Assembly: GCF_037126175.1 (NCBI RefSeq)
Contig: NZ_CP146986.1
Coordinates: forward strand, 930,001-994,000
Reading direction: 5' to 3'
DNA length: 64,000 nt
Source: Pseudomonas sp. RSB 5.4
Lineage (GTDB): Bacteria; Pseudomonadota; Gammaproteobacteria; Pseudomonadales; Pseudomonadaceae
Positions 9,005 to 18,998 of this stretch are shown here, one piece after another. The position numbers were made by a program, and so were the translations under genes. Below the pieces are notes generated by a model that worked only from the letters and a program-made list of their open reading frames with translations, did no database searches and was not told the DNA's origin. The stretch's first letter is position 1. Every line of letters begins with the position of its first letter.

Positions 9005-9430
9005 CTATTTGGCAAACAACTGCCCGATGTCTTTGAACGCCTTGAATTCCAGCGCATTGCCGCACGGGTCGTACAGAAACATCGTCGCCTGTTCGCCCAC
9101 CAATCCCTGAAAGCGGATCCCCGGCTCAATCACGAACCGCGTGCCCAGCGACGTCAGGCGTTCGGCCAGCGCCTGCCACTGCGCCATCCCCAGCACCACC
9201 CCGAAATGCGGCACCGGCACGTCATGCCCGTCCACCGCATTGGTGTGTGCGGCTTCCTGGGAAGCGTTTTTTGGCGCCAGATGAATCACCAGTTGATGGC
9301 CGAAGAAATTGAAGTCGACCCAATGCTCGCTGGAACGACCTTCCTCCAGCCCGAAGACTTCGCGGTAAAAGTGCCGTGCGGCGGCCAGGTCATAGACGGG
9401 GATGGCCAGATGAAAAGGGCTGAGCTGCAT
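9005..9430 (-). CDS. VOC-family glyoxalase/dioxygenase-like protein
   Basis: 141 aa. It is a single VOC module pair: [20 protein letters not shown] (beta-alpha-beta with a metal-type His), [10 protein letters not shown], then [10 protein letters not shown] and a C-terminal [15 protein letters not shown], which supplies the usual last metal Glu. The metal-binding set therefore looks intact and a metal-dependent lyase, isomerase or dioxygenase is possible. Fosfomycin resistance enzymes are related, but the specific motifs for that were not recognised. It is divergent from a LysR-type gene about 110 bases away, a layout that often means control by that LysR protein. Confidence 0.8.
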   Translation of the reverse strand: MQLSPFHLAIPVYDLAAARHFYREVFGLEEGRSSEHWVDFNFFGHQLVIHLAPKNASQEAAHTNAVDGHDVPVPHFGVVLGMAQWQALAERLTSLGTRFVIEPGIRFQGLVGEQATMFLYDPCGNALEFKAFKDIGQLFAK

Positions 9431-9539
9431 GGGGGATTCTCGATCAGGGGAAGTGGATTGAGTTTAGTGCTGTGAAATGTGATTGAAAGACGATAGTTTT
9501 TGCGCCGAGCTCAAATTATTTCGATCAGTCGAGGTGTGC

Positions 9540-10394
9540 ATGCTGCGTGAACTCAAGACCTTTCTCGCGGTGGCGCGCCACGGCACGTTTGCTGCCGCCG
9601 GTTTGCACATCGGCCTGACACAATCGGCGGTCAGCGCGCAGATCCGCAATCTCGAACAGGCCTTGGGCATTCGACTGTTTGATCGCACTGGCCGCCAGGC
9701 GACGCTCAATCCGGCCGGGCAGCGCGCCTTGCCGATGGCTCAAGAGATGCTGGCGATCTTCAGCCGTATGGGCGAGAGCGAGGATGTCAGCGAGTTTCGC
9801 GGCGAGTTGAAAATCGGCGCGGTGGCCACCGCGCAAACCGGGTTGTTGCCCCAGGCGCTGTTGCGCTTGCGTCAGCAGGCTCCGGGGCTTGAGCCGAAAC
9901 TGGTGCCGGGGGTGTCGCTGAATCTGTTGAGTCAGGTCGATGCCGGCGAGGTGGATCTGGCGATCATGATCAAGCCGCCGTTCGAGCTGCCCAAGGAGTT
10001 GTCGGCGACGGTGATTCGTCGCGAGCCGTTTGTGCTGATCGTGCCGCTGCAAGTCGAGGGCGACGATCCGCTGCGCCTGCTCGCCGAACAGCCGCAGGTG
10101 CGCTATGACCGCAATTCATTCGGCGGGCGGTTGGTGACGCGGTTTTTGCGCGAGCAGCGGATCGAGGTTGACGTGGCGCTGGAGCTGGATGAGCTGGAAG
10201 CGATCGTGAAGATGGTCGAGTCCGGGCTGGGCGTTTCGCTGTTGCCCAAGGCCGGATTGTGGCTGGAGCATCCGCTCAAGGTCAGGGTGATCGAGCTGGG
10301 TGAGCTGACGTTCTACCGCGAGATGGTCCTGTTGCAGCGCTATAGCCAGCGTAATCAGCCGATTCAAAAACTGTTTGCGCAGTGCCTCGAGTAA
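9540..10394 (+). CDS. LysR-family transcriptional regulator
   Basis: 284 aa. The N-terminal winged helix (MLRELKTFLAVARHGTFAAA, then GLTQSAVSAQIRNLEQALGI and LFDRTGR) is standard for LysR regulators, followed by a periplasmic-binding-like effector domain (ELKIGAVATAQTGLLPQALL onward). The start is the ATG at 9540, after GAGGTG; upstream in-frame codons would add an unusual leader. It is divergent from the VOC gene and likely controls it, which is inference. A REPIN and a bidirectional terminator follow. Confidence 0.9.
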   Translation: MLRELKTFLAVARHGTFAAAGLHIGLTQSAVSAQIRNLEQALGIRLFDRTGRQATLNPAGQRALPMAQEMLAIFSRMGESEDVSEFRGELKIGAVATAQTGLLPQALLRLRQQAPGLEPKLVPGVSLNLLSQVDAGEVDLAIMIKPPFELPKELSATVIRREPFVLIVPLQVEGDDPLRLLAEQPQVRYDRNSFGGRLVTRFLREQRIEVDVALELDELEAIVKMVESGLGVSLLPKAGLWLEHPLKVRVIELGELTFYREMVLLQRYSQRNQPIQKLFAQCLE

Positions 10395-10402
10395 TCCCCA
10401 AT

Positions 10403-10500
10403 CCCCTGTGGGAGCGGGCTTGCTCGCGAAAGCGGTGTGTCAGGCCATGAGTAATTGCCTGAAGGAATGCCTTCGCGAGCAAGCCCGCTCCCACAGGGGG
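10403..10500. repeat. REPIN
   Basis: CCCCTGTGGGAGCGGGCTTG and its inverse CAAGCCCGCTCCCACAGGGG lie about 58 bases apart, with CTCGCGAA/TTCGCGAG extending the stems. It sits between the convergent LysR and fabI genes. Confidence 0.9.
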
Positions 10501-10518
10501 ATAGTGTTCCAGGCACAG

Positions 10519-10544
10519 AAAACCCGCCGATTGGCGGGTTTTTT
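10519..10544. terminator. bidirectional rho-independent terminator
   Basis: AAAACCCGCC-gatt-GGCGGGTTTTTT: a six-pair GC stem flanked by an A run on one side and a T run on the other. It can end both the rightward LysR gene and the leftward yej-fabI transcript. Confidence 0.85.
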
Positions 10545-10560
10545 ATCGGCAGACCGAAGA

Positions 10561-11355
10561 TTACTCTTCGATATTGCCCATCGCGGTGGTGTTGAAGCCG
10601 CCGTCGACGTACATGATTTCACCGCTGATGCCCGACGCCAGGTCGGAGCACAGGAAGGCGCCGGCGTTGCCGACTTCTTCGATGGTGACGTTGCGGCGCA
10701 GCGGAGTTTGCGCTTCGTTGGCGGCCAGCATCTTGCGGAAGTTCTTGATGCCCGAGGCTGCCAGGGTACGGATCGGGCCAGCCGATACGCAGTTGACGCG
10801 GGTGCCGTCCGGGCCCAGGGAGCCCGCCAGGTAACGCACGCCAGCTTCCAGCGAAGCCTTGGCCATGCCCATCACGTTGTAGTTAGGCATGGTGCGCTCG
10901 GCGCCCAGGTACGACAGGGTCAGCAGGCTGCCGTTGCGGCCTTTCATCATTTCGCGGCCAGCCTTGGCCAGGGCCACGAAGCTGTAGGCGCTGATGTCGT
11001 GAGCGATGCGGAAACCTTCACGGGTGGTGGCTTCGGTGAAGTCGCCGTCCAGTTGGTCGCCCGGGGCGAAGCCGACGGAGTGCACGATGCAGTCCAGGCC
11101 GTCCCACTTCTTGCTCAGTTCTTCGAAGACCTTGGCGATTTCTTCATCGCTGGCCACGTCGCACGGGAAGCACAGCTCAGGGCTCGAACCCCAGCCCTGT
11201 GCGAACTCTTCAACGCGACCCTTGAGTTTGTCGTTCTGATAAGTGAAGGCAAGCTCAGCGCCCTCGCGATGCATGGCGGCAGCGATGCCGGATGCGATGG
11301 ACAGCTTGCTGGCGACACCGACGATCAGTACGCGCTTACCGGCGAGAAAACCCAT
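10561..11355 (-). CDS. fabI: enoyl-[acyl-carrier-protein] reductase (NADH), FabI type
   Basis: 264 aa, normal FabI length. It catalyses the last reduction of each fatty acid elongation cycle. The SDR-like fold begins [20 protein letters not shown]. The FabI-specific spacing Tyr-X6-Lys is present (Tyr159 and Lys166 in NYNVMGMAK), with the earlier Tyr149 in [10 protein letters not shown]. The ATG at 11355 follows AGAGGAG; upstream in-frame codons belong to the end of the yejF region. It lies 19 bases after yejF and is probably cotranscribed with it. It should be in the class targeted by triclosan, unlike FabV; this is family knowledge. Confidence 0.96.
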   Translation of the reverse strand: MGFLAGKRVLIVGVASKLSIASGIAAAMHREGAELAFTYQNDKLKGRVEEFAQGWGSSPELCFPCDVASDEEIAKVFEELSKKWDGLDCIVHSVGFAPGDQLDGDFTEATTREGFRIAHDISAYSFVALAKAGREMMKGRNGSLLTLSYLGAERTMPNYNVMGMAKASLEAGVRYLAGSLGPDGTRVNCVSAGPIRTLAASGIKNFRKMLAANEAQTPLRRNVTIEEVGNAGAFLCSDLASGISGEIMYVDGGFNTTAMGNIEE

Positions 11356-11374
11356 GTGTTGCTCCTCTTTCAGG

Positions 11375-12985
11375 TTATTGCGCAGTGGCTGGTGCCAAAA
11401 AAGCGGCTTCCAGCAACTGCTGTGTATACGGATGTTTGGGGGCGGCAAAAATATCTTGCGCAGCTCCCTGTTCGACCACTTGGCCATGCTTGACCACCAT
11501 CAACTGGTGGCTCAGCGCTTTGACGACAGCCAGGTCATGGCTGATGAACAAATACGTCAGGTTGTACTTGGCTTGCAGTGAACGCAACAGCTCCACCACT
11601 TGCCGCTGCACCGTGCGGTCGAGCGCAGAAGTCGGCTCGTCCAGCAGGATCAGCGCCGGTTTGAGCACTAACGCTCGGGCAATGGCAATACGTTGCCGTT
11701 GCCCACCGGAAAATTCGTGGGGGTAGCGGTGCCGGGTTTCCGGATCCAGACCTACCTCCTTCAATGCCGCAATGATCGCCGCTTCCTGCTCGGCGGCGGT
11801 GCCCATCTTGTGAATCCGCAGGCCTTCGCCAACGATGTCGCTGACGCACATCCGCGGGCTCAGGCTGCCGAACGGATCCTGAAACACCACCTGCATCTCC
11901 CGACGCAACGGACGAACCTCGTTCTGCGTCAGGCAGTCTAGCTGTTTGCCCTCAAAGCGAATGGCGCCTTTGCTGCCGATCAGCCGCAAAATCGCCAGAC
12001 CCAGCGTGGATTTGCCGGAACCGCTTTCCCCCACGATCCCCAGAGTCTGTCCCTGAGGCAGGCTGAAATTGATGCCGTCCACTGCCTTGACGTAATCCAC
12101 CGTGCGCTTGAGCAGGCCTTTCTTGATCGGGAACCAGACTTTCAGGTTCTCGACTTCGAGCAGCGGCGCCCCGATTTTATTGGTCGCCGGGCCTCCGCTG
12201 GGCTCCGCGCCGAGCAATTCCCGAGTGTACGGATGCTGCGGCGAACGGAACAGCTCTGCGCACGATGCCTGTTCGACGATGCAACCGCGCTGCATGACAC
12301 ATACGCGATGCGCAATTCTTCGCACCAGGTTCAAATCGTGACTGATCAGTAGCAGCGACATGCCCAATCGAGCTTGAAGTTCCTTGAGCAAATCGAGGAT
12401 TTTCAGCTGAACGGTCACGTCCAGTGCGGTGGTCGGTTCGTCGGCGATCAGCAACTCTGGCTCGTTGGCCAGGGCCATGGCGATCATCACTCGCTGGCGC
12501 TGGCCACCGGACAATTCGTGGGGCAGGGCCTTGAGGCGCTTGTGCGGCTCGGGGATGCCGACCATCTCCAAAAGCTCCAGCGTGCGCTTGGTTGCGACTT
12601 TACCGGTCAGGCCCTTGTGGATGCCCAGCACCTCGTTGATCTGCTTCTCGATCGAATGCAGCGGGTTGAGAGAGGTCATCGGCTCCTGAAAGATCATCGC
12701 GATCCGGTTACCGCGGATGTGGCGGATGGTTTTTTCGCTCAGGCCGAGCAGATTCTGCCCCGCATAGTTGATGCTGCCGGCTGGATGTCGGGCCAGCGGG
12801 TAGGGCAGCAGGCGCAGGATCGAGTGCGCCGTCACCGATTTGCCCGAGCCGGACTCGCCGACCAGCGCCAGGGTTTCACCGCGCTTGATGTCGAAACTCA
12901 CGCCCTCGACTACTCGGTGCCGCCGCTCGTTCAAGCCGAACTCGACGGCGAGGTCGCGCACTTCGATCAGATTATCCTGATTCAT
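11375..12985 (-). CDS. yejF: peptide/microcin C-type ABC transporter ATP-binding protein, duplicated ATPase (YejF)
   Basis: 536 aa: two ABC ATPase domains fused head to tail. Each has a Walker A (GESGSGKS, near residues 44 and 320), a signature motif (LSGGQRQR and FSGGQRQR) and a Walker B ([12 protein letters not shown] and [12 protein letters not shown]). Each is followed by an oligopeptide-transporter C-terminal extension ([16 protein letters not shown]). It powers uptake through the two permeases encoded upstream. GAGGAAG lies ahead of the ATG at 12985, inside the last codons of yejE, and only one base separates the two genes. Confidence 0.93.
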   Translation of the reverse strand: MNQDNLIEVRDLAVEFGLNERRHRVVEGVSFDIKRGETLALVGESGSGKSVTAHSILRLLPYPLARHPAGSINYAGQNLLGLSEKTIRHIRGNRIAMIFQEPMTSLNPLHSIEKQINEVLGIHKGLTGKVATKRTLELLEMVGIPEPHKRLKALPHELSGGQRQRVMIAMALANEPELLIADEPTTALDVTVQLKILDLLKELQARLGMSLLLISHDLNLVRRIAHRVCVMQRGCIVEQASCAELFRSPQHPYTRELLGAEPSGGPATNKIGAPLLEVENLKVWFPIKKGLLKRTVDYVKAVDGINFSLPQGQTLGIVGESGSGKSTLGLAILRLIGSKGAIRFEGKQLDCLTQNEVRPLRREMQVVFQDPFGSLSPRMCVSDIVGEGLRIHKMGTAAEQEAAIIAALKEVGLDPETRHRYPHEFSGGQRQRIAIARALVLKPALILLDEPTSALDRTVQRQVVELLRSLQAKYNLTYLFISHDLAVVKALSHQLMVVKHGQVVEQGAAQDIFAAPKHPYTQQLLEAAFLAPATAQ

Positions 12986-12986
12986 T

Positions 12987-14006
12987 TCACTTCCTCGGGT
13001 CGAAGGCATCGCGAGCGGACTCGCCGATAAACACCAGCAGACTCAACATCAGCGCCAGCACGGCGAACGCGCTAATGCCCAGCCACGGTGCCTGGAGGTT
13101 GGATTTGCCCTGGGCCACCAGTTCACCCAGCGACGGGCTGCCGGCCGGCAAACCGAAGCCGAGGAAATCCAGCGCAGTCAGGGTGCCGATGGCGCCGGTG
13201 AGGATGAACGGCATGAAGGTCATGGTCGAAACCATGGCGTTGGGCAGAATATGGCGGAACATGATCGCACCGTTCTGCATGCCCAGCGCCCGCGCGGCGC
13301 GCACGTATTCGAGGTTGCGCCCGCGCAGGAACTCGGCGCGCACCACGTCGACCAGGCTCATCCACGAGAACAACAGCATGATCCCCAGCAGCCACCAGAA
13401 ATTCGGCTGGACGAAACTGGCAAGGATGATCAGCAGGTACAGCACCGGTAATCCCGACCAGATCTCCAGAAAGCGTTGCCCGGCCAGATCGACCCAGCCG
13501 CCATAGAAACCCTGCAGCGCGCCGGCAATCACGCCGATGATCGAGCTGAGCACGGTCAGTGTCAGGGCAAACAGTACGGAAATGCGGAAGCCGTAGATCA
13601 CCCGCGCCAGCACATCGCGGCCCTGATCGTCGGTGCCCAGCAGGTTGTCCGCCGACGGCGGGGCCGGGGCCGGGACTTTCAGGTCGTAGTTGATGCTCTG
13701 GTAGCTGTAGGGGATCGGCGCCCACAACACCCACGCATCCTTGGCCTTGAGCAGTTCGCGGATGTACGGGCTCTTGTAGTTGGCTTCCAGCGGGAATTCG
13801 CCGCCGAAGGTGGTTTCCGGGTAGCGCTTGATCGCCGGGAAGTACCAGTGGTTGTCGTAATGCACCACCAGCGGCTTGTCGTTGGCGATCAGCTCGGCAC
13901 CGAGGCTCAGGCCGAACAGAATCAGGAACAGCCACAGCGACCACCAGCCACGCTTGTTGGCCTTGAACAGTTCGAACCGGCGGCGATTGAGAGGGGACAG
14001 GTTCAT
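12987..14006 (-). CDS. yejE: peptide ABC transporter permease YejE
   Basis: 339 aa. The N-terminal cytoplasmic stretch (MNLSPLNRRRFELFKANKRG) leads into the first membrane helix. A periplasmic loop (DNHWYFPAIKRYPETTFGGE) is characteristic of YejE. The later five-helix BPD_transp_1 domain holds the EAA-type loop (EYVRAARALGMQNGAIMFRH) that contacts the ATPase. It pairs with YejB to form the channel. Its start is one base after the yejB stop, and GAG is seen upstream within yejB. Confidence 0.93.
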   Translation of the reverse strand: MNLSPLNRRRFELFKANKRGWWSLWLFLILFGLSLGAELIANDKPLVVHYDNHWYFPAIKRYPETTFGGEFPLEANYKSPYIRELLKAKDAWVLWAPIPYSYQSINYDLKVPAPAPPSADNLLGTDDQGRDVLARVIYGFRISVLFALTLTVLSSIIGVIAGALQGFYGGWVDLAGQRFLEIWSGLPVLYLLIILASFVQPNFWWLLGIMLLFSWMSLVDVVRAEFLRGRNLEYVRAARALGMQNGAIMFRHILPNAMVSTMTFMPFILTGAIGTLTALDFLGFGLPAGSPSLGELVAQGKSNLQAPWLGISAFAVLALMLSLLVFIGESARDAFDPRK

Positions 14007-14007
14007 C

Positions 14008-15081
14008 TCAATGCTCCCGGCTGGCGAAGTCGATGCGCGGATCGACCAGAGTGTAGGTGAGGTCGCCGATCAGTTTCACCACCAGGCCGAGCAGGGTGAA
14101 GATGAACAGGGTGCCGAACACCACCGGGTAATCGCGGTTGATCGCCGCTTCGAAACTCATCAGGCCGAGGCCGTCGAGGGAGAAGATCACTTCCACCAGC
14201 AACGAGCCGGTGAAGAAGATGCCGATGAACGCTGACGGGAACCCGGCAATCACCAGCAGCATGGCGTTGCGGAACACGTGGCCGTAGAGCACGCGATTGC
14301 GCGTCAGGCCCTTGGCCTTGGCGGTGACCACGTACTGCTTGTTGATCTCGTCGAGGAAGCTGTTTTTGGTCAGCAGGGTCATGGTCGCGAAGTTGCCGAT
14401 CACCAGTGCCGTCACCGGCAGCGCGAGGTGCCAGAAGTAGTCGAGGATCTTGCCGCCCAGGCTCAGTTCATCGAAGTTGTTCGAGGTCAGCCCGCGTAGC
14501 GGGAACCAGTCCAGATAACTGCCGCCAGCAAACACCACGATCAGCAGAATCGCAAAGAGGAACGCCGGAATCGCATAGCCGATGATGATCGCCGAACTGG
14601 TCCACACGTCGAAGTGGCTGCCGTGCCGCGTTGCCTTGGCGATCCCCAGCGGGATCGACACCAGGTACATGATCAGCGTGCTCCACAGCCCGAGCGAGAT
14701 CGATACCGGCATCTTTTCCTTGATCAGGTCGATGACCTTGGCGTCGCGGAAAAAACTGTCGCCGAAATCCAGCTTCGCGTAGTTCTTGACCATGATCCAC
14801 AGGCGTTCCGGGGCCGACTTGTCGAACCCGTACATGTGCTCGATTTCCTTGATCAGCGCCGGGTCCAGACCCTGCGCGCCGCGATAGGCGGAGCCGGCCA
14901 CCGACACTTCGGCACCGCCACCGGCGATGCGGCTGGTGGCGCCTTCGAAGCCTTCGAGCTTGGCGATCATCTGCTCCACCGGGCCGCCGGGCGCGGCCTG
15001 GATGATCACGAAGTTGATCAGCAGAATGCCGAACAGGGTAGGGATGATCAGCAGCAGTCGCCGAAAAATATACGCCAGCAT
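14008..15081 (-). CDS. yejB: peptide ABC transporter permease YejB
   Basis: 357 aa. It begins [20 protein letters not shown], the first membrane helix seen in DppB/YejB permeases. A long periplasmic loop follows (residues about 45-110), then the permease core with the EAA loop ([20 protein letters not shown]). It is the second channel subunit of the Yej importer. It follows the second binding-protein gene after four bases and is coupled to yejE. Homologues import peptides, and in E. coli Yej carries microcin C; the natural substrate here is not known. Confidence 0.93.
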   Translation of the reverse strand: MLAYIFRRLLLIIPTLFGILLINFVIIQAAPGGPVEQMIAKLEGFEGATSRIAGGGAEVSVAGSAYRGAQGLDPALIKEIEHMYGFDKSAPERLWIMVKNYAKLDFGDSFFRDAKVIDLIKEKMPVSISLGLWSTLIMYLVSIPLGIAKATRHGSHFDVWTSSAIIIGYAIPAFLFAILLIVVFAGGSYLDWFPLRGLTSNNFDELSLGGKILDYFWHLALPVTALVIGNFATMTLLTKNSFLDEINKQYVVTAKAKGLTRNRVLYGHVFRNAMLLVIAGFPSAFIGIFFTGSLLVEVIFSLDGLGLMSFEAAINRDYPVVFGTLFIFTLLGLVVKLIGDLTYTLVDPRIDFASREH

Positions 15082-15085
15082 CTGA

Positions 15086-16927
15086 TTACTCCGTGCCCGC
15101 AGGGTCGGCTTGCAGTTTGGTTTCGACTTCTATGGCGGGTTTCGCGTCAGGCTTGACCCACCAGGTGTTAATCCCGATGTCGTATTTGGGCGAGACTTTC
15201 GGGTGGCCGATGTGATTCCAGTAGGCCACGCGCCAAGTCTTGATGTGCCAGTTGGGGATCACGTAATAGCCCCATTGCAGCACCCGATCCAGCGCCCGGG
15301 CGTGAGCCACGAGGCTGCTGCGCGAGTCGGCGTTGATCAGGTTTTCCACCAGGTGATCGACGATCGGGTCCTTCAGGCCCATGGTATTGCGGCTGCTCGG
15401 TTTGTCGGCGGCGGCGCTCATCCAGAATTCGCGTTGCTCGTTACCCGGCGAGTTGGACTGCGGGAAGCTGCCGACGATCATGTCGAAGTCCCGCGAGCGC
15501 ACACGGTTGATGTACTGCGAAACATCGACGCGGCGGATCACCAGATCGATGCCGAGGTCGGCCAGGTTGCGCTTGAACGGCAGCAGCACGCGTTCGAATT
15601 CGGTCTGCGCGAGGAGGAATTCGATGACCACCGGTTTGCCGGTGGCGTCGACCATTTTGTCGTCGACGATCTTCCAGCCCGCCTCTTGCAACAGCTGATA
15701 GGCCTCGCGCTGCTGGGCGCGGATCATGCCGCTGGCGTCGGTCTTGGGGTTTTCGAAAGCTTCGCTGAACACCTGGGCCGGGAGCTTGCTGCGAAACGGT
15801 TCGAGGATCGCCCGTTGCTCGGCGTCGGGCAGGCCGGTGGCGGCCATTTCCGAGTTCTCGAAATAACTGCGGGTGCGGAAATAGGCACCGTTGAACAGCT
15901 GTTTATTGGTCCATTCGAAATCAAACAGCAGGCCGAGCGCCTGACGCACCCGCACATCCTGAAACACCGGACGGCGCAGGTTGTAAACGAAGCCCTGCAT
16001 GCCGGTCGGGTTGCTGTTGGCGATCTGTTCCTTGATCAAGCGACCTTCGGTGACCGCCGGGATGTTGTAAGCGTTGGCCCAGTTTTTCGCGGTCATTTCC
16101 AGCCAGTAATCGAACTGGCCGGCCTTCAACGCTTCGACGGCGACGGTGTTGTCGCGGTAGTAATCGGTGGTCATCACGTCGAAGTTGTAGAACCCGCGAT
16201 TGACCGGCAGGTCCTTGCCCCAGTAGTCCTTGACCCGTTCATAGCGCACCGAGCGCCCGGCCTTCACTTCGGCGACCTTGTACGGCCCGCTGCCCAGCGG
16301 AATCTCCAGGTTGCCCTTGGTGAAATCGCGATTGGCCCACCAGTGTTTCGGCAGCACCGGGAGCTGACCGAGGATCAGCGGTAACTCGCGATTGTTGTTG
16401 TGCTTGAACTTGAACAGCACCTTGAGCGGGTCTTCGGCGATGGCTTCGTCGACATCGCTGTAGTAGCCACGAAACAGCGGCGAGCCGTCCTTGGTCAGGG
16501 TCTGGAAGCTGAACACCACGTCTTCGGCGCGCACCGGGTGGCCGTCGTTGAAGCGGGCTTCCGGGCGCAGGTAGAAACGCACCCAACTGTTGTCCGGGGC
16601 TTTTTCGATTTTGGCGGCAATCAGGCCGTATTCGGTGAACGGTTCGTCGAGGCTGTGCTTGGTCAGGGTGTCGTAGATCTGCCCGACGTCATCGGCCGGC
16701 ACGCCTTTGCTGATGAACGGGTTGAGGCTGTCGAAGCCGCCGAATCCGGCCTGGCGGAAGATCCCGCCCTTGGGCGCGTCGGGGTTCACGTAGTCGAAGT
16801 TCTTGAAGTCGGCCGGGTACTTCGGCGGCTCGTTGTACAGGGTCACGGCGTGTTGCGGGGCGGCGCAGGCCAGCCCGGCGAACAGCAGACCGCTGGCCTG
16901 CACAAGCAGGGCGCGGATGGCGTTCAT
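15086..16927 (-). CDS. extracellular solute-binding protein family 5, YejA-like (second copy)
   Basis: 613 aa from the ATG at 16927. A Sec signal peptide is clear ([20 protein letters not shown], ending at CAA). The mature part is an SBP_bac_5 peptide-binding fold, with [16 protein letters not shown], the family signature around [23 protein letters not shown], and KHSLDEPF. It should deliver peptides to YejBE. Its ATG overlaps the stop of the upstream binding-protein gene (ATGA), and the two proteins are clearly paralogous (for example [10 protein letters not shown] versus NRGKYNFDRV), so this is a tandem duplication. In-frame codons upstream of 16927 belong to the neighbour's region in another frame. 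Confidence 0.92.
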   Translation of the reverse strand: MNAIRALLVQASGLLFAGLACAAPQHAVTLYNEPPKYPADFKNFDYVNPDAPKGGIFRQAGFGGFDSLNPFISKGVPADDVGQIYDTLTKHSLDEPFTEYGLIAAKIEKAPDNSWVRFYLRPEARFNDGHPVRAEDVVFSFQTLTKDGSPLFRGYYSDVDEAIAEDPLKVLFKFKHNNNRELPLILGQLPVLPKHWWANRDFTKGNLEIPLGSGPYKVAEVKAGRSVRYERVKDYWGKDLPVNRGFYNFDVMTTDYYRDNTVAVEALKAGQFDYWLEMTAKNWANAYNIPAVTEGRLIKEQIANSNPTGMQGFVYNLRRPVFQDVRVRQALGLLFDFEWTNKQLFNGAYFRTRSYFENSEMAATGLPDAEQRAILEPFRSKLPAQVFSEAFENPKTDASGMIRAQQREAYQLLQEAGWKIVDDKMVDATGKPVVIEFLLAQTEFERVLLPFKRNLADLGIDLVIRRVDVSQYINRVRSRDFDMIVGSFPQSNSPGNEQREFWMSAAADKPSSRNTMGLKDPIVDHLVENLINADSRSSLVAHARALDRVLQWGYYVIPNWHIKTWRVAYWNHIGHPKVSPKYDIGINTWWVKPDAKPAIEVETKLQADPAGTE

Positions 16928-18756
16928 TGAGCTTTCTCCGAAGATTTCAGCCACCACGTGTTCAGACCCAGGGTGTAGGGCGGCGTGGTGACGAAGGCCA
17001 ACCGGTTGCGGTAGGCCAGTCGGTGATAATTGAGGTACCAGTTGGGAATGCTGTAGTGCTGCCACAACAGCACGCGGTCCAGCGCCTTGCCGGCGGCAAC
17101 TTGTTCGTCGCGGGTTTGCGCGGCGAGCAACTGTTCGAGCAGGTGATCGACCACCGGGTTGGCGATGCCCGCGTAATTCTTGCTGCCCTTGACCCCGACC
17201 TGACTGGAATGGAAATACTGCCATTGCTCCAGGCCCGGGCTGAGAGTCTGGTTGAGCGTCATCAGGATCATGTCGAAATCGAACTGGTCCAGACGCTGTT
17301 TGTACTGCGCGCGATCCACTGTGCGCAGGCGCGCGTCGATACCGATGCTGTTGAGGTTCTCGATGTACGGCTGGAGGATCCGTTCAAGATTCGGGTTGAC
17401 CAGCAGCAGTTCGAAGCTCAGTGGCTGGCCCTTGGCGTTTTGCAGACGCTGGCCATTGAGTTTCCAGCCGGCCTCGGCGAGCAGCGCCAGGGCTTTGCGC
17501 ATGGTTTCCCGGGGGATGCCGCGGCCATCGGTCTGCGGCAGGCTGAACGGTTCAGTGAGCAGCTTCGCCGGCAATTGATCCTTGTACGGCTTGAGCATCA
17601 GCCATTCATGGCCGATCGGCAGGCCGCTGGCGCTGAATTCGCTGTTGGGGTAGTAGCTGGTGGAGCGTTGGTAGGCGTCGCTGAAGAGTGCCCGGTTGGT
17701 CCACTCGAAGTCGAACATCAGGCCCATGGCTTCGCGGACTTTGACGTCGGCAAAGGTCGGACGCCGGGTGTTCATGAACAGCCCCTGGCTCTGCGTCGGG
17801 ATCTGGTGCGGGATCTGCGCCTTGATCACCTCGCCACGGCGCACCGCCGGGAAGTTGTAGCCGTTGGCCCAGTTCTTCGCCTGATGCTCGATGTAGATGT
17901 CGAATTCGCCGGCCTTGAACGCTTCGAACGCCACGTCGCTGTCGCGGTAGAACTCGACTTCCACGCGATCGAAGTTGTACTTGCCGCGATTGACCGGCAG
18001 ATCCTTGCCCCAGTAATCCTTGACCCGCTCGAAAATCAGCTGCCGCCCCGGCGTCACCGAGGTGATGCGGTACGGGCCGCTGCCCAGTGGTGGCTCGAAG
18101 GTAGTGGCCTTGAAGTCGCGATCCTTCCAGTAATGCTGCGGCAGCACTGGCAACTCACCGAGGCGCAGGATCAGCAGCGGATTGCCGGCGCGCTTCATCA
18201 CGAAGCGGATGCGCTGCGGGTTGAGGATGTCCACGCGTGAGACTTCCTGCAAAGCGGTGCGGTACAGCGGATGACCTTCCTTGAGCAGCAAGCGATAGGA
18301 GAACGCCACGTCGTACGCGGTGATCGGTGTGCCATCGTGAAAACGTGCTTCCGGGCGCAGATTGAACACCACCCAGCTGCGATCTTCGCTGTACTCCACC
18401 GATTGCGCGATCAAGCCATAACTGGACGCCGGTTCGTCACCGGACGGCGAATACTGGCCGGTGCCGATCATCAGCGGTTCGTTCAGCTCATTGATGCCGT
18501 ACTGCAGGAAATTCGGCGTGGTCACCGGGCTGGTGCCCTTGAAGGTGTACGGATTGACCGTATCGAAGGTGCCGAACGCCATCACCCGCAACGTACCGCC
18601 CTTGGGCGCTTGCGGGTTGACCCAGTCGAAGTGGGTAAATCTGGCCGGGTACTTGAGCGTGCCGAACTGCGCATAACCGTGACTCTCGGTAATCGTCGCG
18701 CTTGCGGGTGAGCTCAAGGCCAGGCTGATCAGGAGCAGGAGGAGGGGACGCTTCAA
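16924..18756 (-). CDS. yejA: extracellular solute-binding protein family 5, YejA-like (first copy)
   Basis: 610 aa. The start codon is TTG at 18756 (no ATG precedes the signal peptide MKRPLLLLLISLALSSPASA, and GGAT lies upstream). The mature protein is an SBP_bac_5 periplasmic binding protein with THFDWVNPQAPKGGTL near its N-terminus and the PLGSGPYRITSVTPGRQLIF signature. It heads the five-gene importer operon that ends in yejF and perhaps fabI. The 4-base overlap with the next gene supports translational coupling. Having two binding proteins for one channel suggests a wider or split substrate range; this is inference. Confidence 0.92.
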   Translation of the reverse strand: MKRPLLLLLISLALSSPASATITESHGYAQFGTLKYPARFTHFDWVNPQAPKGGTLRVMAFGTFDTVNPYTFKGTSPVTTPNFLQYGINELNEPLMIGTGQYSPSGDEPASSYGLIAQSVEYSEDRSWVVFNLRPEARFHDGTPITAYDVAFSYRLLLKEGHPLYRTALQEVSRVDILNPQRIRFVMKRAGNPLLILRLGELPVLPQHYWKDRDFKATTFEPPLGSGPYRITSVTPGRQLIFERVKDYWGKDLPVNRGKYNFDRVEVEFYRDSDVAFEAFKAGEFDIYIEHQAKNWANGYNFPAVRRGEVIKAQIPHQIPTQSQGLFMNTRRPTFADVKVREAMGLMFDFEWTNRALFSDAYQRSTSYYPNSEFSASGLPIGHEWLMLKPYKDQLPAKLLTEPFSLPQTDGRGIPRETMRKALALLAEAGWKLNGQRLQNAKGQPLSFELLLVNPNLERILQPYIENLNSIGIDARLRTVDRAQYKQRLDQFDFDMILMTLNQTLSPGLEQWQYFHSSQVGVKGSKNYAGIANPVVDHLLEQLLAAQTRDEQVAAGKALDRVLLWQHYSIPNWYLNYHRLAYRNRLAFVTTPPYTLGLNTWWLKSSEKAQ

Positions 18757-18872
18757 GTCAGATCCGATCCAGGCGGCTTGGGCTTTTGTGGCCGTACAGT
18801 AACAGCTTGTCTGGACAGGAAAAAGATGCGGGTTAATGCGGGCTTAATCGCCTTCGATTGCGTTTGCTTTTG

Positions 18873-18960
18873 GTGGGAGCGGGCTTGCTCGCGAATGCGG
18901 CCTGTCAGCCGCATATGAAGGTCACTGATACGCCGCATTCGCGAGCAAGCTCGCTCCCAC
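18873..18960. repeat. REPIN
   Basis: GTGGGAGCGGGCTTGCTCGC and the inverse GCGAGCAAGCTCGCTCCCAC enclose about 45 bases. It lies between the yej operon start and the end of mltD, both leftward. Confidence 0.9.
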
Positions 18961-18964
18961 AAAA

Positions 18965-18992
18965 GCAAAAAAGCCCCTGAAATTCAGGGGCT
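18965..18992 (-). terminator. rho-independent terminator of mltD
   Basis: Read leftward, AGCCCCTGAATTTCAGGGGCT is followed by a T run (TTTTTTGCTTTT). The stem is nine pairs, placed a few bases after the mltD stop. Confidence 0.85.
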
Positions 18993-18998
18993 CTTCTG

